From contig NZ_JALHRX010000005.1 in assembly GCF_023952475.1 (NCBI RefSeq), positions 248,001 through 312,000 on the forward strand: 64,000 bases of DNA, in the 5' to 3' direction. Positions 6,798-17,212 of the stretch are shown in pieces. Source of the stretch: Cupriavidus sp. WGlv3. Lineage in GTDB: Bacteria; Pseudomonadota; Gammaproteobacteria; Burkholderiales; Burkholderiaceae. Each line of letters opens with the position of its first letter. The first letter of the stretch is position 1. The translations under genes were made by a program, and so were the position numbers. A model generated the notes under the pieces. That model made no database searches. It had not been told where the DNA came from and saw only the letters and a program-made list of their open reading frames with translations.

Positions 6798-9689
6798 TTA
6801 CAGCGTGCGCGCCACCTCTGTGATTTCGTACACCTCGAGCTGGTCGCCTTCCTGAACATCGTTGAAGTTCTTGATCGACAGACCGCACTCGAAGCCTTGC
6901 TTGACTTCCTTGACGTCGTCCTTGAAGCGCTTGAGCGAATCCAGCTCGCCGTCGTGGATGACCACGTTGTTGCGCAGCACGCGCACCAGCGAATTGCGCT
7001 TGACCACGCCGTCGGTGACCATACAGCCGGCCACCGCGCCGACCTTCGGCACGCGGAACACCTGGCGCACCTCGACCGTGCCGGTAGTGGTTTCGCGCTT
7101 CTCCGGCGCCAGCATGCCCGACATCGCCGCCTTGATCTCGTCTACCGCATCGTAAATGATGTTGTAGTAGCGGATATCGATGCCGTTGTGCTCGGCCAGC
7201 TTGCGCGCGCCCGCATCGGCACGCACGTTGAAGCCGATGATGACCGCCTTCGAGGCCGTCGCCAGGTTGACGTCGGATTCGGAGATGCCACCCACGCCGC
7301 CGTGCACGATCTGCACCCGCACCTCGGCGGTCGACAGCTTCTGCAGCGACTGCACCAGCGCTTCCTGCGAGCCCTGCACGTCCGCCTTGACGATCAGCGG
7401 CAGCGTCTGGACTTCGCCTTCGGCCATCTGCTCCAGCATGTTCTCGAGCTTGGCGGCCTGTTGCTTGGCCAGCTTCACATCGCGGAACTTGCCCTGGCGG
7501 AACAGCGCGATTTCGCGCGCCTTGCGCTCGTCCGGCAGTACCAGCACTTCCTCGCCGGCGGCGGGCACTTCCGACAGACCCTGGATTTCCACCGGGATCG
7601 ACGGGCCGGCTTCCTTGGTGGCCTTGCCGTTCTCATCCAGCATGGCGCGCACGCGGCCGTAAGCGCTGCCAGCCAGCACCACATCGCCACGCTTGAGCGT
7701 GCCGCTGCTGACCAGGATGGTGGCGATCGGGCCCTTGCCCTTGTCGAGCTGGGCTTCCACCACCAGGCCCTTGGCCGGGGCGTCCACCGGTGCCTTCAGT
7801 TCCAGCACTTCGGCCTGCAGCGACACCTGCTCCAGCAGGTCTTCGACACCGGCGCCGGTCTTGGCGGACACCGGCACGAACGGCGAATCGCCGCCGTATT
7901 CTTCCGGCACCACCTGCTCGGCCACCAGTTCCTGCTTGACGCGGTCCGGGTTGGCTTCGGGCTTGTCGACCTTGTTGATCGCCACCACGATCGGCACGCC
8001 GGCAGCCTTGGCGTGCGCGATCGCTTCCTTGGTCTGCGGCATCACGCCGTCGTCGGCCGCGACCACCAGGATCACGATGTCGGTGGCCTTGGCACCGCGG
8101 GCACGCATCGCCGTGAAGGCCTCGTGACCCGGGGTATCCAGGAAGGTGATCACGCCGCGGTCGGTTTCCACATGGTAGGCACCGATATGCTGCGTAATGC
8201 CGCCGGCTTCGCCCGCGGCCACCTTGGTGCGGCGGATGTAGTCCAGCAGCGAGGTCTTGCCGTGGTCGACGTGACCCATCACGGTCACCACCGGCGGACG
8301 GGGCAGCAGTTCGGCGTCCTCGTGCTCTTCGCCGTCGACCACCAGCAGCGCTTCCGGATCGTCCAGCTTGGCGGCGTACGCCTTGTGGCCCATTTCTTCC
8401 ACCACGATCATGGCGGTTTCCTGGTCCAGCACCTGGTTGATCGTCACCATCTGGCCGAGCTTCATCATCTGCTTGATGACCTCGGATGCCTTCACCGCCA
8501 TCTTGTGGGCCAGGTCGGCCACCGAGATGGTTTCCGGCACGTGCACTTCGCGCACCACCGGTTCGGTCGGCGCCTGGAAGTTGCTGCGGCCGTCGTCATG
8601 CTGCTGCTGGCGGCCGCCACGGCCGCGCGGGCCACCGCGCCAGCCGCCCACGCCGCCCGACGAATCGCCGCGCGTCTTCAGGCCGCTGCCCTTCTTGCGG
8701 CTGCCTTCGTCCTGCCACGTCGACGAAGTGCCGGTCTTGACGACCTTGCCCTTCTTGTCAGTGGTGGTGGTGGCGGTAGCGGTAACCGGCTTTTTCTCGC
8801 CCGGCTTGGCTTCGGTGCCGGCCGGCTTGACCGGCTTGTGCAGCGTACCGGTCTGCTCGGCCTTCTTTTCCTCGGCCTTGCGCTCGGACGGCGCCTTCAG
8901 CACGCGTGCCGGCGCGTTCAGCATCTGCTGGATCGCACGGGCCTCGGCTTCGGCAGCTTCGCGGCGCTTGCGCGCGGCGACTTCCTGCTCGGCGCGGGCC
9001 TTGTCCGCGGCAGCCTTGGCCTCGTCGGCGGCCTTCTGCGCCTCGGCGCGTTCGGCGGTGACGCGGGCCCTCTCGTCCTCGGCCTTCTTGCGCGAGGCGT
9101 CCTCGTTGGCTTCGGTCACGGCGCGCGACGCGGCAGCTTCTTCCTCGGCCTTGCGGGCAGCGAGTTCGGCCTGGCGGCGCTGTTCGGCCTCGAGTGCCTC
9201 CTGGCGGGCGCGGCGCTCGGCTTCCTCGCGTTCGGCAGCCTCGCGGGCAGCCTTGGCCTCGGCTTCCTGGCGCGCCAGCTGTTCGGCCTGGCGGCGCTCT
9301 TCCGCTTCGCGGCGCGCCTCCTCGGCGGCGTCGACGACCTGGGCCTGGGCCTCGGCGCCATCGGCCTGCGGTTCCGGCGCAGCGTCGTCGCGCTTGATCA
9401 GCACGCGCTTCTTGCGCACTTCCACCTGGACCGTGCGGGTCTTGCCGGTGGCGTCCGACTGGCGGATCTCGGAGGTTTCGCGCTTGGTCAGTGTGATCTT
9501 CTTGCGGGCGCTGTCGTCGGCCTGGCCGTGCGAGCGCTTCAGATAGTCCAGCAGCCTGGTCTTATCCGATTCCGTGATGATGTCTTCTGGCGTCGCTTTG
9601 CCCACCCCAGCCGCCTGCAATTGTTCCAGCAGGGCAGCTGCGCTGCGACTCAGTTCTGCGGCCAGTTGGGCAACTGTTGTGCTTGCCAT
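6798..9689 (-). CDS. infB: Translation initiation factor IF-2
   Basis: 963-residue GTPase that places initiator fMet-tRNA in the 30S P site and promotes subunit joining. Order of parts: N-terminal IF2 domain ([20 protein letters not shown]), a long charged coiled-coil of [17 protein letters not shown] type (about 110-260), a Gly/Arg-rich linker ([15 protein letters not shown]), then the G domain with GHVDHGKT (about 470), [13 protein letters not shown] and SAK, followed by domains II-IV. Longer than the E. coli protein because of the coiled-coil. Internal starts giving shorter isoforms, as in E. coli, are possible but not identifiable here. Follows nusA by 90 bases. Confidence 0.97.
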   Translation of the reverse strand: MASTTVAQLAAELSRSAAALLEQLQAAGVGKATPEDIITESDKTRLLDYLKRSHGQADDSARKKITLTKRETSEIRQSDATGKTRTVQVEVRKKRVLIKRDDAAPEPQADGAEAQAQVVDAAEEARREAEERRQAEQLARQEAEAKAAREAAEREEAERRARQEALEAEQRRQAELAARKAEEEAAASRAVTEANEDASRKKAEDERARVTAERAEAQKAADEAKAAADKARAEQEVAARKRREAAEAEARAIQQMLNAPARVLKAPSERKAEEKKAEQTGTLHKPVKPAGTEAKPGEKKPVTATATTTTDKKGKVVKTGTSSTWQDEGSRKKGSGLKTRGDSSGGVGGWRGGPRGRGGRQQQHDDGRSNFQAPTEPVVREVHVPETISVADLAHKMAVKASEVIKQMMKLGQMVTINQVLDQETAMIVVEEMGHKAYAAKLDDPEALLVVDGEEHEDAELLPRPPVVTVMGHVDHGKTSLLDYIRRTKVAAGEAGGITQHIGAYHVETDRGVITFLDTPGHEAFTAMRARGAKATDIVILVVAADDGVMPQTKEAIAHAKAAGVPIVVAINKVDKPEANPDRVKQELVAEQVVPEEYGGDSPFVPVSAKTGAGVEDLLEQVSLQAEVLELKAPVDAPAKGLVVEAQLDKGKGPIATILVSSGTLKRGDVVLAGSAYGRVRAMLDENGKATKEAGPSIPVEIQGLSEVPAAGEEVLVLPDERKAREIALFRQGKFRDVKLAKQQAAKLENMLEQMAEGEVQTLPLIVKADVQGSQEALVQSLQKLSTAEVRVQIVHGGVGGISESDVNLATASKAVIIGFNVRADAGARKLAEHNGIDIRYYNIIYDAVDEIKAAMSGMLAPEKRETTTGTVEVRQVFRVPKVGAVAGCMVTDGVVKRNSLVRVLRNNVVIHDGELDSLKRFKDDVKEVKQGFECGLSIKNFNDVQEGDQLEVYEITEVARTL

Positions 9690-9779
9690 TCAAACCCTTT
9701 CAATGCTTGGTTTCTACGTCGGGACAAATTGTTGCGGAAAGCGCGCCCTGCCCGGTTTCAGCGGCCAGGGGCGTGTCCC

Positions 9780-11255
9780 TCAGTTGAACCAATGTTCCCG
9801 TGCTTTCATGATCAGCGACTTGGCTTCTTCCTCGCTGACACCGGTCATCTCAACCAGCTCGTCCACGGCCAGTTCGGCCAGGTCGTCACGCGTATGGATA
9901 TCGCCTTCGGCCAGCTTGCCGATCAGTTCCGGGTTGAGGCCGTCGAGCGAGCGCAGGTCCTGCGACACCTCTTCCACCTTTTCTTCCCGGGCCAGTTCCA
10001 TCGTCAGGAGCGCATCACGCGCGCGATTGCGCAGCTCGTTGACGGTGTCTTCGTCAAAGGCCTCGATCTCCATCATTTCACTGATGGGGACATAAGCCAC
10101 TTCTTCCAGCGTGGAGAAGCCTTCCTCGATCAGGATGTCCGCGACTTCCTCATCCACGTCCAGCTTGGACATGAACAGCTTGCGCACGACATCGCTCTCT
10201 TCGGCCTGCTTCTGCGCCGATTCTTCCTGCGTCATGATGTTGATCTGCCAGCCGGTCAGCTCGGACGCCAGGCGCACGTTCTGACCGCTGCGGCCGATCG
10301 AGACGGCGAGGTTTTCCTCGTCGACCACCACGTCCATGCTGTGCTTCTCTTCATCGACCACGATCGACTGCACTTGCGCAGGTGCCAGCGCGCCGATCAC
10401 GAACTGCGCCGGGTCTTCCGACCACAGCACGATGTCCACCGCCTCGCCGCCGATCTCGTTGCGCACCGCGGTGACGCGCGTGCCGCGCACGCCCACGCAG
10501 GTGCCGATCGGGTCGATGCGCTTGTCGTGCGCCACCACGGCGATCTTGGCACGCACGCCCGGGTCGCGGGCAGCCGCCTTGATCTCCAGCAGGCCCTGCT
10601 CCATTTCCGGCACTTCGTTCTCGAAGAGCTTGATCAGGAAGTCAGGGGCGGTGCGCGACAGCTCGATCTGCGGGCCGCGCGCGGCGCGGTCCACATTCAG
10701 GATATAGGCGCGCACACGGTCGCCGGTGCGCAGGTTTTCCTTCGGGATGATCTGGTCGCGGGCCAGCAGCGCTTCGACGCGGCCGGACTCGACGATCAGG
10801 CCCTTCTTGTCGGCGCGCTTGACCGTGCCGGTCATGATCTTCTCGCCGCGATCGAGGTAGTCGTTCAGGATCTGCTCGCGCTCGGCATCGCGGATGCGCT
10901 GCAGGATCACCTGCTTGGCGGCCTGCGCGCCGATGCGGCCGAACTCGACCGATTCGATCTGCTGCTCGATATAGTCGCCCAGCTCGATGCCGGCGTTTTC
11001 CTCGCGGGCCTCGAACAGCAGGATCTGCTTGTCCGGCTCCTGCAGACCCAGCTCATCGGGAACGACCAGCCAGCGGCGGAAGGTTTCATGCTCGCCCGAC
11101 TCGCGATCGATCGCGACACGGATATCCACGTCTTCCTCGAAACGCTTCTTGGTGGCCGAGGCGAGCGCCGCCTCCAGGGCACCGAATACCACATCCTTGT
11201 CGACGTTCTTCTCACGCGCAAGCGCATCGACGAGCAACAGAACTTCGCGGCTCAT
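9780..11255 (-). CDS. nusA: Transcription termination/antitermination factor NusA
   Basis: 491-residue RNA polymerase-binding factor that modulates pausing, termination and antitermination. Order of domains: N-terminal polymerase-binding region ([18 protein letters not shown]), S1 domain (about 130-200), two KH domains with GVRGTRV and [18 protein letters not shown], and two acidic C-terminal repeats including [20 protein letters not shown] and a final repeat ending [17 protein letters not shown]. Both C-terminal repeats are present, as in E. coli. The start codon overlaps the rimP stop by four bases (ATGA), indicating translational coupling. Confidence 0.97.
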   Translation of the reverse strand: MSREVLLLVDALAREKNVDKDVVFGALEAALASATKKRFEEDVDIRVAIDRESGEHETFRRWLVVPDELGLQEPDKQILLFEAREENAGIELGDYIEQQIESVEFGRIGAQAAKQVILQRIRDAEREQILNDYLDRGEKIMTGTVKRADKKGLIVESGRVEALLARDQIIPKENLRTGDRVRAYILNVDRAARGPQIELSRTAPDFLIKLFENEVPEMEQGLLEIKAAARDPGVRAKIAVVAHDKRIDPIGTCVGVRGTRVTAVRNEIGGEAVDIVLWSEDPAQFVIGALAPAQVQSIVVDEEKHSMDVVVDEENLAVSIGRSGQNVRLASELTGWQINIMTQEESAQKQAEESDVVRKLFMSKLDVDEEVADILIEEGFSTLEEVAYVPISEMMEIEAFDEDTVNELRNRARDALLTMELAREEKVEEVSQDLRSLDGLNPELIGKLAEGDIHTRDDLAELAVDELVEMTGVSEEEAKSLIMKAREHWFN

Positions 11256-11740
11256 TGCTTGTTCCCTTTTCTTTGATTTCCTTTGAAGTCGATCACCGGC
11301 ACCAGGCGTGCCTTGTCGACATCGGATACGGCAAATTCCAGCAGCGCCGGGCCATCCTTGCCCTCGAACTCCAGGCCGATCTTCTCTTCGCCCGCGGCGC
11401 CGGTGGGCTCGCGCAGGATGCCGGTGAAGTTCTTCTGTCCGTTGACGGGCAGGCGCAGCGTCACGCGCGCCTCCGCGCCGGCAAAGCGGATGAAGTCGGC
11501 CAGCTTCTTCAGCGGCCGGTCCAATCCCGGCGACGAGACCTCGAGGCGTTCATAGTCGACGTTCTCGACCGTAAACACGTGGGTGAGCTGGCGGCTCACC
11601 TTTTCGCAATCCTCGATGGCAATGCCGGTTTCAGGCTGATCGATATAGACACGCAGCAATCCGGCCGGGGCACGCTCGAGCTCGACCAGCTCATATCCCA
11701 TGCCGCTTAGGGTGGTTTCGATCAAATCTGCCAGATGCAC
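11252..11740 (-). CDS. rimP: Ribosome maturation factor RimP
   Basis: 162-residue RimP, which assists 30S assembly. Conserved features are the N-terminal [17 protein letters not shown], the [24 protein letters not shown] stretch, and [15 protein letters not shown] followed by the SH3-like C-terminal domain. The start is GTG at 11740. It is the first gene of the nusA-infB operon, so its promoter should lie in 11741-11863, downstream of the rluB terminator. I see no tRNA gene ahead of it, unlike the metY arrangement of enterobacteria. Confidence 0.95.
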   Translation of the reverse strand: MHLADLIETTLSGMGYELVELERAPAGLLRVYIDQPETGIAIEDCEKVSRQLTHVFTVENVDYERLEVSSPGLDRPLKKLADFIRFAGAEARVTLRLPVNGQKNFTGILREPTGAAGEEKIGLEFEGKDGPALLEFAVSDVDKARLVPVIDFKGNQRKGNKQ

Positions 11741-11863
11741 TGTTATCCCGAGTAATGGCCATCAACACCGTGGCAGGCAAACCCGCCGGTGCCGTCCGGG
11801 ACGACCCTGCTGCAGCGCTGCCTGTCCGCCACCCCTTCCGCGCAGGCGGAAGCACCGAAAAAC

Positions 11864-11906
11864 GGGCGAACCAAAAAAAAATGGGCGCAATGCCCATCAT
11901 TCGCCC
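11864..11906 (-). terminator. Terminator of the scpB-rluB operon
   Basis: Inner stem ATGGGC/GCCCAT (11881-11886 with 11892-11897) is followed on the minus strand by a run of nine T (plus-strand A-run 11873-11881). An outer GGGCGAA/TTCGCCC pair (11864-11870, 11900-11906) encloses it. The rest of the 302-base rluB-rimP gap (11741-12042) must also carry the rimP operon promoter, which I could not place. Confidence 0.85.
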
Positions 11907-12042
11907 ATCCTCGGACGAGGATGGCTTTTTGAATAGACTTGAATTATACGCGGATTATGTCGAAAAGGCAAAAGCCAGACATTACCGCCGGCCGCATGCG
12001 GCGCCGGCAGGCGTTCCGCCCGCCGTGCGCCGCATACAGCGC

Positions 12043-13914
12043 TTAACGATTGCCGCCGCGGTTGCCACCGCGATTGCCACCACCGCCACGCGGCGAACGG
12101 TTGCCGCCCGACTTCGCTGCCTTCGGCATCACGTTGCCATTGGCTTCGCCGCCGCGGCGAGTCTTGCCCTGCCCTTGGCCGGCCTGACCCCTCGCCCCGC
12201 CCATGCCGCCCATGCCGGCGCCACTGCCACGTCCCTGGCGCGCACCGGCGCCGCGGCCACCGCCGAGGTTGGCGGCGTGCGAAGTCAGCAGCGTCGGCCC
12301 GTGGCTGATATAGCCCATCGACGTCTTCATCGGATCCGGCTGGCTGCTGCGGCTGCCGCCGCCACCGCCGCGAGGACCGCTCTGCTCGAAGCGCGGCAGG
12401 CCGTCCATGCCGGTATGCATCGGCATGCCGGCAATCGCCGCCTCGGTGCGCTGCTTGCGCCCGCCCACCTTGGTGGCGCCCTTGGGCGCCTGCTCGCCCT
12501 TGCCGGGCACCTTCAGGCCGACGCTGGTCATCAGCGCCTTGACGTCGTTCGACTCCACTTCCTGCCAGCGGCCGCGCTTGAGGCCGCGCGGCAGCAGGAA
12601 CTGGCCGTAGCGGGTGCGGATCAGGCGCGACACGGTCAGGCCGACCGCCTCGAACATGCGGCGCACTTCGCGGTTGCGACCTTCGGTCAGGGCCACGTGG
12701 TACCAATGGTTGGCGCCTTCGCCGCCACCGTCGGCAATGCGCAGGAAGTTGGCCTCGCCGTCATCCAGCTTGATGCCGTGCAGCAGGCGCTGGCGGTCGG
12801 CCTCGGCCAGCTCGCCCAGCGTGCGCACCGCGTATTCGCGCTCGACGCCGTAGCGCGGATGCATGAACCGGTTGGCAATGTCGCCCGAAGTGGTGAAGAT
12901 CAGCAGGCCTTCGGTGTTGAAGTCCAGGCGGCCCACCGCGACCCACTTGCCGGTCTTGATGCGCGGCAGGTTGTCGAACACGGTCGGACGGCCTTCCGGA
13001 TCCGACTGGCTGACGATTTCGCCGGCAGGCTTGTGATACAGCAGCACGCGCGGCGGCTTGGTCGAGACCTTGCGGTGGATCAGTTTGCCGTTCACGCGGA
13101 CCTGGTCGGCCGGCAGGATACGCTGGCCGATATGGGCCGGCAGCCCGTTGACCGAGACGCGCCCCTGCAGGATCAGCTCTTCCATCTCGCGGCGCGAGCC
13201 GAGGCCGCCCTCGGCCAGGACCTTGTGCAGCTTGGGCGCGTCGTCATCGGCGGACAGCTCGCGCACGGGCTTGGCCTTGGTGCGCGGAATGACGGTGTCT
13301 TCACTGTCGTACTGTTCGGAAATGACGAAGCGGAACAGGTCTTCGCTGCCCGCCGCGGACTTGTCGGCGCCGGCCTGGCCCTTGCGCGGTGCTTGCGGCT
13401 TGCCACCATCCTTGCGCCGGCCCTGCTGGCGCGCGCCGGCGCCCTGGGTGTCGCCAGAAGGCGCGGGCTTGCCGCTGCGCGGGCCCTGCTTGCGCTTGCG
13501 GCCAGGCTGCTCCGGCTTGTCGGCGCCTTCGGCGCGGGCCGCGCGGTCGATCTTGTCTGCCTTGCTGCCGCCCTGGCTGCCCTGCCCGCCTTCGCCCTGG
13601 CCGGTCTTGCGCTTGCCGCGGCCGCGCTGGCCGCCACGCCCGGCACCCGCTGGGCCCGCGTTTGCCGCGGCACCCGCCTCGCCGGCATCGCCCTGGCCGG
13701 CCGCGCCGGCGCCTTCGGCGCCCTCGGCGCGGTCCTGCGCCGCCTGGCGCCGCGATGCCACCAGGTTCCTCAGACCGCGGCGCAGCCCCTTGCGGCGGGG
13801 CGCGGCGTCGCTGCCCGTTCCGGGTTCTGCGGCGCTGGTGTCGGCGGATGCGCCCGCATTGCGGGCGTCTTGCTCAACGGAATCAGACAAGATATTCACT
13901 ATCGGATGTTGCAT
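12043..13914 (-). CDS. rluB: 23S rRNA pseudouridine synthase, RluB/RsuA type, with long low-complexity extensions
   Basis: 623 residues, about twice the usual RluB length. The core (about 230-460) has an S4 RNA-binding domain ([20 protein letters not shown]) and the synthase domain with [14 protein letters not shown], whose Asp is the catalytic residue, and [15 protein letters not shown]. RluB modifies U2605 of 23S rRNA in E. coli. About 220 N-terminal residues are Gly, Lys, Arg, Ala and Gln-rich, and about 140 C-terminal residues are Gly/Arg/Asn-rich, ending in [12 protein letters not shown]. Both tails look disordered and basic and probably bind RNA. The stop of scpB is five bases upstream, so the two are an operon. 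Confidence 0.9.
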   Translation of the reverse strand: MQHPIVNILSDSVEQDARNAGASADTSAAEPGTGSDAAPRRKGLRRGLRNLVASRRQAAQDRAEGAEGAGAAGQGDAGEAGAAANAGPAGAGRGGQRGRGKRKTGQGEGGQGSQGGSKADKIDRAARAEGADKPEQPGRKRKQGPRSGKPAPSGDTQGAGARQQGRRKDGGKPQAPRKGQAGADKSAAGSEDLFRFVISEQYDSEDTVIPRTKAKPVRELSADDDAPKLHKVLAEGGLGSRREMEELILQGRVSVNGLPAHIGQRILPADQVRVNGKLIHRKVSTKPPRVLLYHKPAGEIVSQSDPEGRPTVFDNLPRIKTGKWVAVGRLDFNTEGLLIFTTSGDIANRFMHPRYGVEREYAVRTLGELAEADRQRLLHGIKLDDGEANFLRIADGGGEGANHWYHVALTEGRNREVRRMFEAVGLTVSRLIRTRYGQFLLPRGLKRGRWQEVESNDVKALMTSVGLKVPGKGEQAPKGATKVGGRKQRTEAAIAGMPMHTGMDGLPRFEQSGPRGGGGGSRSSQPDPMKTSMGYISHGPTLLTSHAANLGGGRGAGARQGRGSGAGMGGMGGARGQAGQGQGKTRRGGEANGNVMPKAAKSGGNRSPRGGGGNRGGNRGGNR

Positions 13915-13919
13915 GTTGT

Positions 13920-14765
13920 TCAGTTCGGCACGCGCTCGTCGTGCTCGCTCGGGTGCGGCGGGGTGCCGTCGTCCGGCAGTTGGTCCCGCGCCCCGTCCGG
14001 ATCAGATGCGGCCGGTTCGGTGGCATCGCCCACATCCGCCTCAACCACCGCCTCGGCAGCCGCCGGCAGCGGCTGCGCCTCAAAGCCATCGGCGCCGTCT
14101 TCGCGCGCGGGCGCCGGCTCCGCTGCTGCTGATGTGTCGGCCGGGGCGCCCGGCTCGGCAAAGGCTTCCTCGTCGGCGCTGGCCGGCTTGTTAACTGCCA
14201 GGTCCTCGAAATTGATCGCCTGCTGCTCCAGCAAGGCGGCCTGCGCCTGCGCCTGGGCATCCTCCAGCGGCGGCAGCTCGTCCAGCGTGCGCAGCCCGAG
14301 GTCGTCCAGGAACGCCTTGGTGGTGGCATACAACGCCGGACGGCCCGGCACGTCGCGATGGCCGATCACCTCGATCCAGCTGCGGTCCTCAAGCTTCTTG
14401 ATCACTTCCGTGCTGACCGTCACGCCGCGGATTTCCTCGATATCGCCACGCGTCACCGGCTGGCGGTAGGCGATGATCGCCAGCGTCTCCATCACCGCGC
14501 GCGAGTATTTTGGCGGTTTTTCCGGATTCAGGCGGTCGAGGTATTCCCGCATTTCGGGCCGGCTCTGGAACCGCCAGCCGCTTGCCAGCGCCACCAGTTC
14601 CACGCCGCGCGGGCGCCAGTCCTGGCGCAGTTCGTCCAGCAGCACGCGGATGGTGTCTGCGCCGACGTCATCGTCGAACAGGCGGCGCAGATCGTTGACG
14701 CGCAACGGTTCCTGCGCGCAGATCAGCGCCGTCTCGAGGACGATCTTCGCCTCTTGGGTATTCAT
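13920..14765 (-). CDS. scpB: Segregation and condensation protein B
   Basis: 281-residue ScpB, a tandem winged-helix subunit of the Smc-ScpAB condensin. The core (about 1-175) shows [21 protein letters not shown], the [31 protein letters not shown] motif region and [18 protein letters not shown]. Beyond it is a roughly 100-residue acidic, Ala/Pro-rich tail without recognisable domain. scpA is not adjacent. Transcribed with rluB, the common arrangement in bacteria. Start ATG at 14765; the promoter should lie in the long non-coding region upstream. Confidence 0.93.
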   Translation of the reverse strand: MNTQEAKIVLETALICAQEPLRVNDLRRLFDDDVGADTIRVLLDELRQDWRPRGVELVALASGWRFQSRPEMREYLDRLNPEKPPKYSRAVMETLAIIAYRQPVTRGDIEEIRGVTVSTEVIKKLEDRSWIEVIGHRDVPGRPALYATTKAFLDDLGLRTLDELPPLEDAQAQAQAALLEQQAINFEDLAVNKPASADEEAFAEPGAPADTSAAAEPAPAREDGADGFEAQPLPAAAEAVVEADVGDATEPAASDPDGARDQLPDDGTPPHPSEHDERVPN

Positions 14766-15350
14766 GTTGATGGTGTGCAGCCTGTCTTTGCACCTGCTCC
14801 CGGACGGATCCGGGGCACCGGAGATTTTGGATACAGCGGTGCCAGAGCCACCGCCATCTCATTGCGCAGCGAGCCGGATACCTGCCGTACCCAGGCCGTG
14901 CACTTCCCTATCTTTGCATCGAGTTGCCGGGCTTCCGGCAGGAGATCGTCCGCATGCCGTCATGGACCGGCCAGCGAACCTCTTGCGTCGCTCATCCGCA
15001 CAAGCGGACATCGCGGTCGGCGAACTGAACGCCTCGGACGCAAGAAAATACGGGTATCGGGAGCAAGGCCGGCATCTACCACGCCGCAGCGCCAACCGGA
15101 CTTTTGAACCAGATCTTTTGAACCGAATGGACCGCGGGGACTGGCGCTCATCGAAAGCCTTCCGCTTCCCGCGTCCCGAGCGTGCCTTCGGATAGGAAGA
15201 CCGCCAGGCGCTGTTGGCCGCTGCCTCCCGCAGCCTGTCTGACTCCGCGCGATACCGCAATGCTGGCGATTGTATGGCATTCCCGCCTCCGCCTGCAACC
15301 ATCATCCTGCTTGCGCGGGGTGCCGGCGCCGCAGGATGCCGCGTGTGGCA
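14766..15350. other. 585-base region without a supportable gene, upstream of scpB
   Basis: Open frames on both strands here are short and rich in Arg, Ala and Pro, with no recognisable motif, so I call no gene. The only structure seen is a direct repeat, CTTTTGAACC at 15111-15120 and 15125-15134. The region must hold the scpB promoter and the end of the membrane gene that stops at 15351. It could be a decayed gene. Confidence 0.5.
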
Positions 15351-16109
15351 TCAAAACACCAGGCAAAAGCCCTGTTCCGCCAGCGAATGTGGCAGCAGCA
15401 CCGCTCGCGCAATGCCAAGCCCGCCGAACGCCATCACGGCAAGGCCCGCGCCCAGGCGCACGCCCGGTCGCCGTGACCACAGCCTGAGATAGCCGGACAG
15501 CCCGGACAGCACCAGCAGGTTCGGCAGCGTGCCCAGCCCGAACACGCCCATCACCAGCGCGCCCGAGCCGGCGTTGCCCGCCAGCAGCGCCAGCGTCAGC
15601 GCGCCGTAGACCATGCCGCACGGTACCAGCCCCCAGGCCAGGCCCACGCCATAACGTCGGGCCAGCCCGCCGCGCGCCCGCACGAAGGCCGGCATCGCGC
15701 TGGCGAGGCCGCCGAGCCGGCCGGCCACCGCCGTGCCGGCGTGCGCCGCCAGCCGCTCCAGCCAGTTCACGGTAAAGGTACTGCCGCGCAGCAGGCGCCA
15801 GCCCGACCACAGCAGCATCAGACTGCCTGCACCGAACAGCCAGCGCTGCACCGGCAGGTAATCCTGCTTCCAGGCCGTCGCACCGGCGGCGCCCAGCGCG
15901 GCACCGAGCAGCATATAGGTGCTGATCCTGCCAAAGTGCATCACCAACAACTCGCCAAGCCAGGCAGTCCGGCTACGCACCAGCGCGATCGGCGCTGCCT
16001 TGCCGCGCCGCTGCTCCACGGCCAGAGCCACCCCGCCGCACATGGCGGCGCAGTGCACGCCGCCCAGAAGAGCGAGCAGGAAAACGCTGATCAATACTCC
16101 AAATGTCAA
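15351..16109 (-). CDS. DsbD/TauE-like membrane protein of the cbb3 oxidase region
   Basis: 252-residue multi-spanning inner-membrane protein of the UreH/DsbD_2 type, often annotated as sulfite exporter TauE/SafE. The first helix ends in GGVHCAAMCGG, a paired-cysteine motif typical of the members found beside cco genes, which are thought to aid metal or redox handling during oxidase maturation. Further hydrophobic segments follow to the C terminus. The start is the TTG at 16109, chosen because GGGAGA lies seven bases upstream. It is divergent from fnr with a short shared promoter region. Confidence 0.8.
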   Translation of the reverse strand: MTFGVLISVFLLALLGGVHCAAMCGGVALAVEQRRGKAAPIALVRSRTAWLGELLVMHFGRISTYMLLGAALGAAGATAWKQDYLPVQRWLFGAGSLMLLWSGWRLLRGSTFTVNWLERLAAHAGTAVAGRLGGLASAMPAFVRARGGLARRYGVGLAWGLVPCGMVYGALTLALLAGNAGSGALVMGVFGLGTLPNLLVLSGLSGYLRLWSRRPGVRLGAGLAVMAFGGLGIARAVLLPHSLAEQGFCLVF

Positions 16110-16186
16110 TTCTGTCTCCCTGCCGCATCACATCGCACGGTAAAATGTCCATATCGTGCCCCGCTGCCATTTCTAGCAGGTTCCAA
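16110..16186. promoter_or_regulatory. Divergent promoter region between the DsbD-like gene and fnr
   Basis: About 77 bases separate the TTG start of the membrane gene from the proposed fnr start, so both promoters must lie here and probably overlap. I see no complete Fnr box (TTGAT-N4-ATCAA) in it, in contrast to the regions before ccoN and ccoI. Confidence 0.45.
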
Positions 16187-16912
16187 TTGCTCACTTCCAT
16201 CCCCGTTACCGAGATGTCGCCCCGCTGCTCCACCTGTGCGATGGGACAGTTGTGCCTTCCGGTTGGCATGTCGCAGCAAGACCTTGCCAAGATCGACACG
16301 CTGGTGCAGGAACGCATCCGCGTGCACAAGGGGGAAACCCTTTACCGCATGGGCGACCCGCTCACCGCGGTCTACGCCATCCGCTTCGGTACGCTCAAGA
16401 CGCATGTCACCACCGAAGACGGACGCTCGCAGATTACCGGGTTCCACCTGCCCGGTGAAATCGTCGGCCTCGACGGCCTGGGCGAGATGCAGCATGCATC
16501 CGATGCCACCGCGCTCGAAGATACCGAGGTATGCGTGGTTCGCATGAACGATCTGCAGACGCTGTCGGCCGACCTGCCTTCGCTGCAGCAACAGTTCCTG
16601 CGCCTGATGGGCAAGGAAATCACGCACGACCAGCTGATGCTGGTCACGCTCGGCTCGATGCGCGCCGAGGAACGCCTGGCCGCCTTCCTGATCAATTTGT
16701 CGGAGCGGCTGTCGGCGCGCGGTTATTCGGCGTCCGAGTTCGTGATGCGCATGAGCCGGGAAGAGATCGGCAGCTACCTCGGGCTGAAGCTCGAGACCGT
16801 CAGCCGCCTGTTCTCGCGCTTTGCCGAGGCCGGGCTGATCCAGATCCGCCAGCGGCATGTCAAGCTGATCGACATCGACGGCATCAAGCAACTCTACAGC
16901 CGTAGCTGCTGA
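16187..16912 (+). CDS. fnr: Fnr, oxygen-sensing Crp/Fnr-family regulator
   Basis: Global regulator for low-oxygen growth. The N-terminal pattern C-X2-C-X5-C in RCSTCAMGQLCLP matches Cys20, Cys23 and Cys29 of E. coli Fnr; a fourth Cys in TEVCVV corresponds to Cys122. These four would ligate the oxygen-labile 4Fe-4S cluster. A cNMP-type sensor domain with ITGFHLPGEIVGLDGLG follows, then a helix-turn-helix with EEIGSYLGLKLETVSRLF; the ETVSR residues are those that read TTGAT. Start is uncertain: TTG 16187 (AGCAGG upstream) leaves room for the divergent promoter, while ATG 16145 and ATG 16214 are alternatives. Perfect Fnr boxes stand before ccoN and ccoI in this window. Confidence 0.93.
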   Translation: MLTSIPVTEMSPRCSTCAMGQLCLPVGMSQQDLAKIDTLVQERIRVHKGETLYRMGDPLTAVYAIRFGTLKTHVTTEDGRSQITGFHLPGEIVGLDGLGEMQHASDATALEDTEVCVVRMNDLQTLSADLPSLQQQFLRLMGKEITHDQLMLVTLGSMRAEERLAAFLINLSERLSARGYSASEFVMRMSREEIGSYLGLKLETVSRLFSRFAEAGLIQIRQRHVKLIDIDGIKQLYSRSC

Positions 16913-16913
16913 G

Positions 16914-16959
16914 CCACCGCGGCGTCGCCGCGCCGCCTGCGGCGCCGGCAACGCGGTGG
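16914..16959. terminator. Long inverted repeat between convergent fnr and the cco operon
   Basis: CCACCGCG (16914-16921) pairs with CGCGGTGG (16952-16959). The interior contains a further GCGCCGC-CT-GCGGCGC hairpin. No U-run on either strand. Probably a shared transcription barrier for the two convergent units. Confidence 0.45.
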
Positions 16960-16966
16960 TCCCTCC

Positions 16967-17212
16967 CTATTCCAGTTCGTCCGTATCCGCCAGCCGCGTC
17001 GGCATGGTGTACAGCGTCAGGCCGCTGGACAACGCACAGAACACCCACGCCAGCAGGAAGCCGACGGTATAGACCGACTCGCGCGACGATTCGATCGGAT
17101 GGCCGAAGAATTTCAGGTCACCCGGATCGACGACGGAAAAAACCGTCGCCGTCGCCAGGCCCGCCATCAGGAAGCCCGGCCACAGCACCCACATCAGCCA
17201 GCGCAACCTCAT
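16967..17212 (-). CDS. Small inner-membrane protein at the end of the cco operon, function unknown
   Basis: 81 residues with two hydrophobic segments (about 5-25 and 48-68) and a short acidic C-terminus (LADTDELE). It overlaps ccoH by four bases (ATGA), so it is translated in step with it. The sequence between the helices, DPGDLKFFGHPIESSRESVYTVGF, is polar and contains a conserved-looking GHPIESSRESVY stretch. I do not recognise the family. Its place suggests a helper in cbb3 oxidase assembly or stability, but nothing in the sequence proves that. Confidence 0.75.
   Translation of the reverse strand: MRLRWLMWVLWPGFLMAGLATATVFSVVDPGDLKFFGHPIESSRESVYTVGFLLAWVFCALSSGLTLYTMPTRLADTDELE

Noticed and set aside
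6045..11276. A 1743-codon open frame on the plus strand
   Set aside because: It runs opposite infB, nusA and truB, which are certain, and its product is a His/Arg/Gly/Leu-rich shadow typical of GC-rich DNA.
11755..14469. A 904-codon plus-strand frame
   Set aside because: Shadow of rluB and scpB; no family features, repeated Ala-Gly-Arg.
14859..15305. Minus-strand frame of 148 codons between the membrane gene and scpB
   Set aside because: Arg/Ala/Ser-rich, no ribosome site and no recognisable motif.
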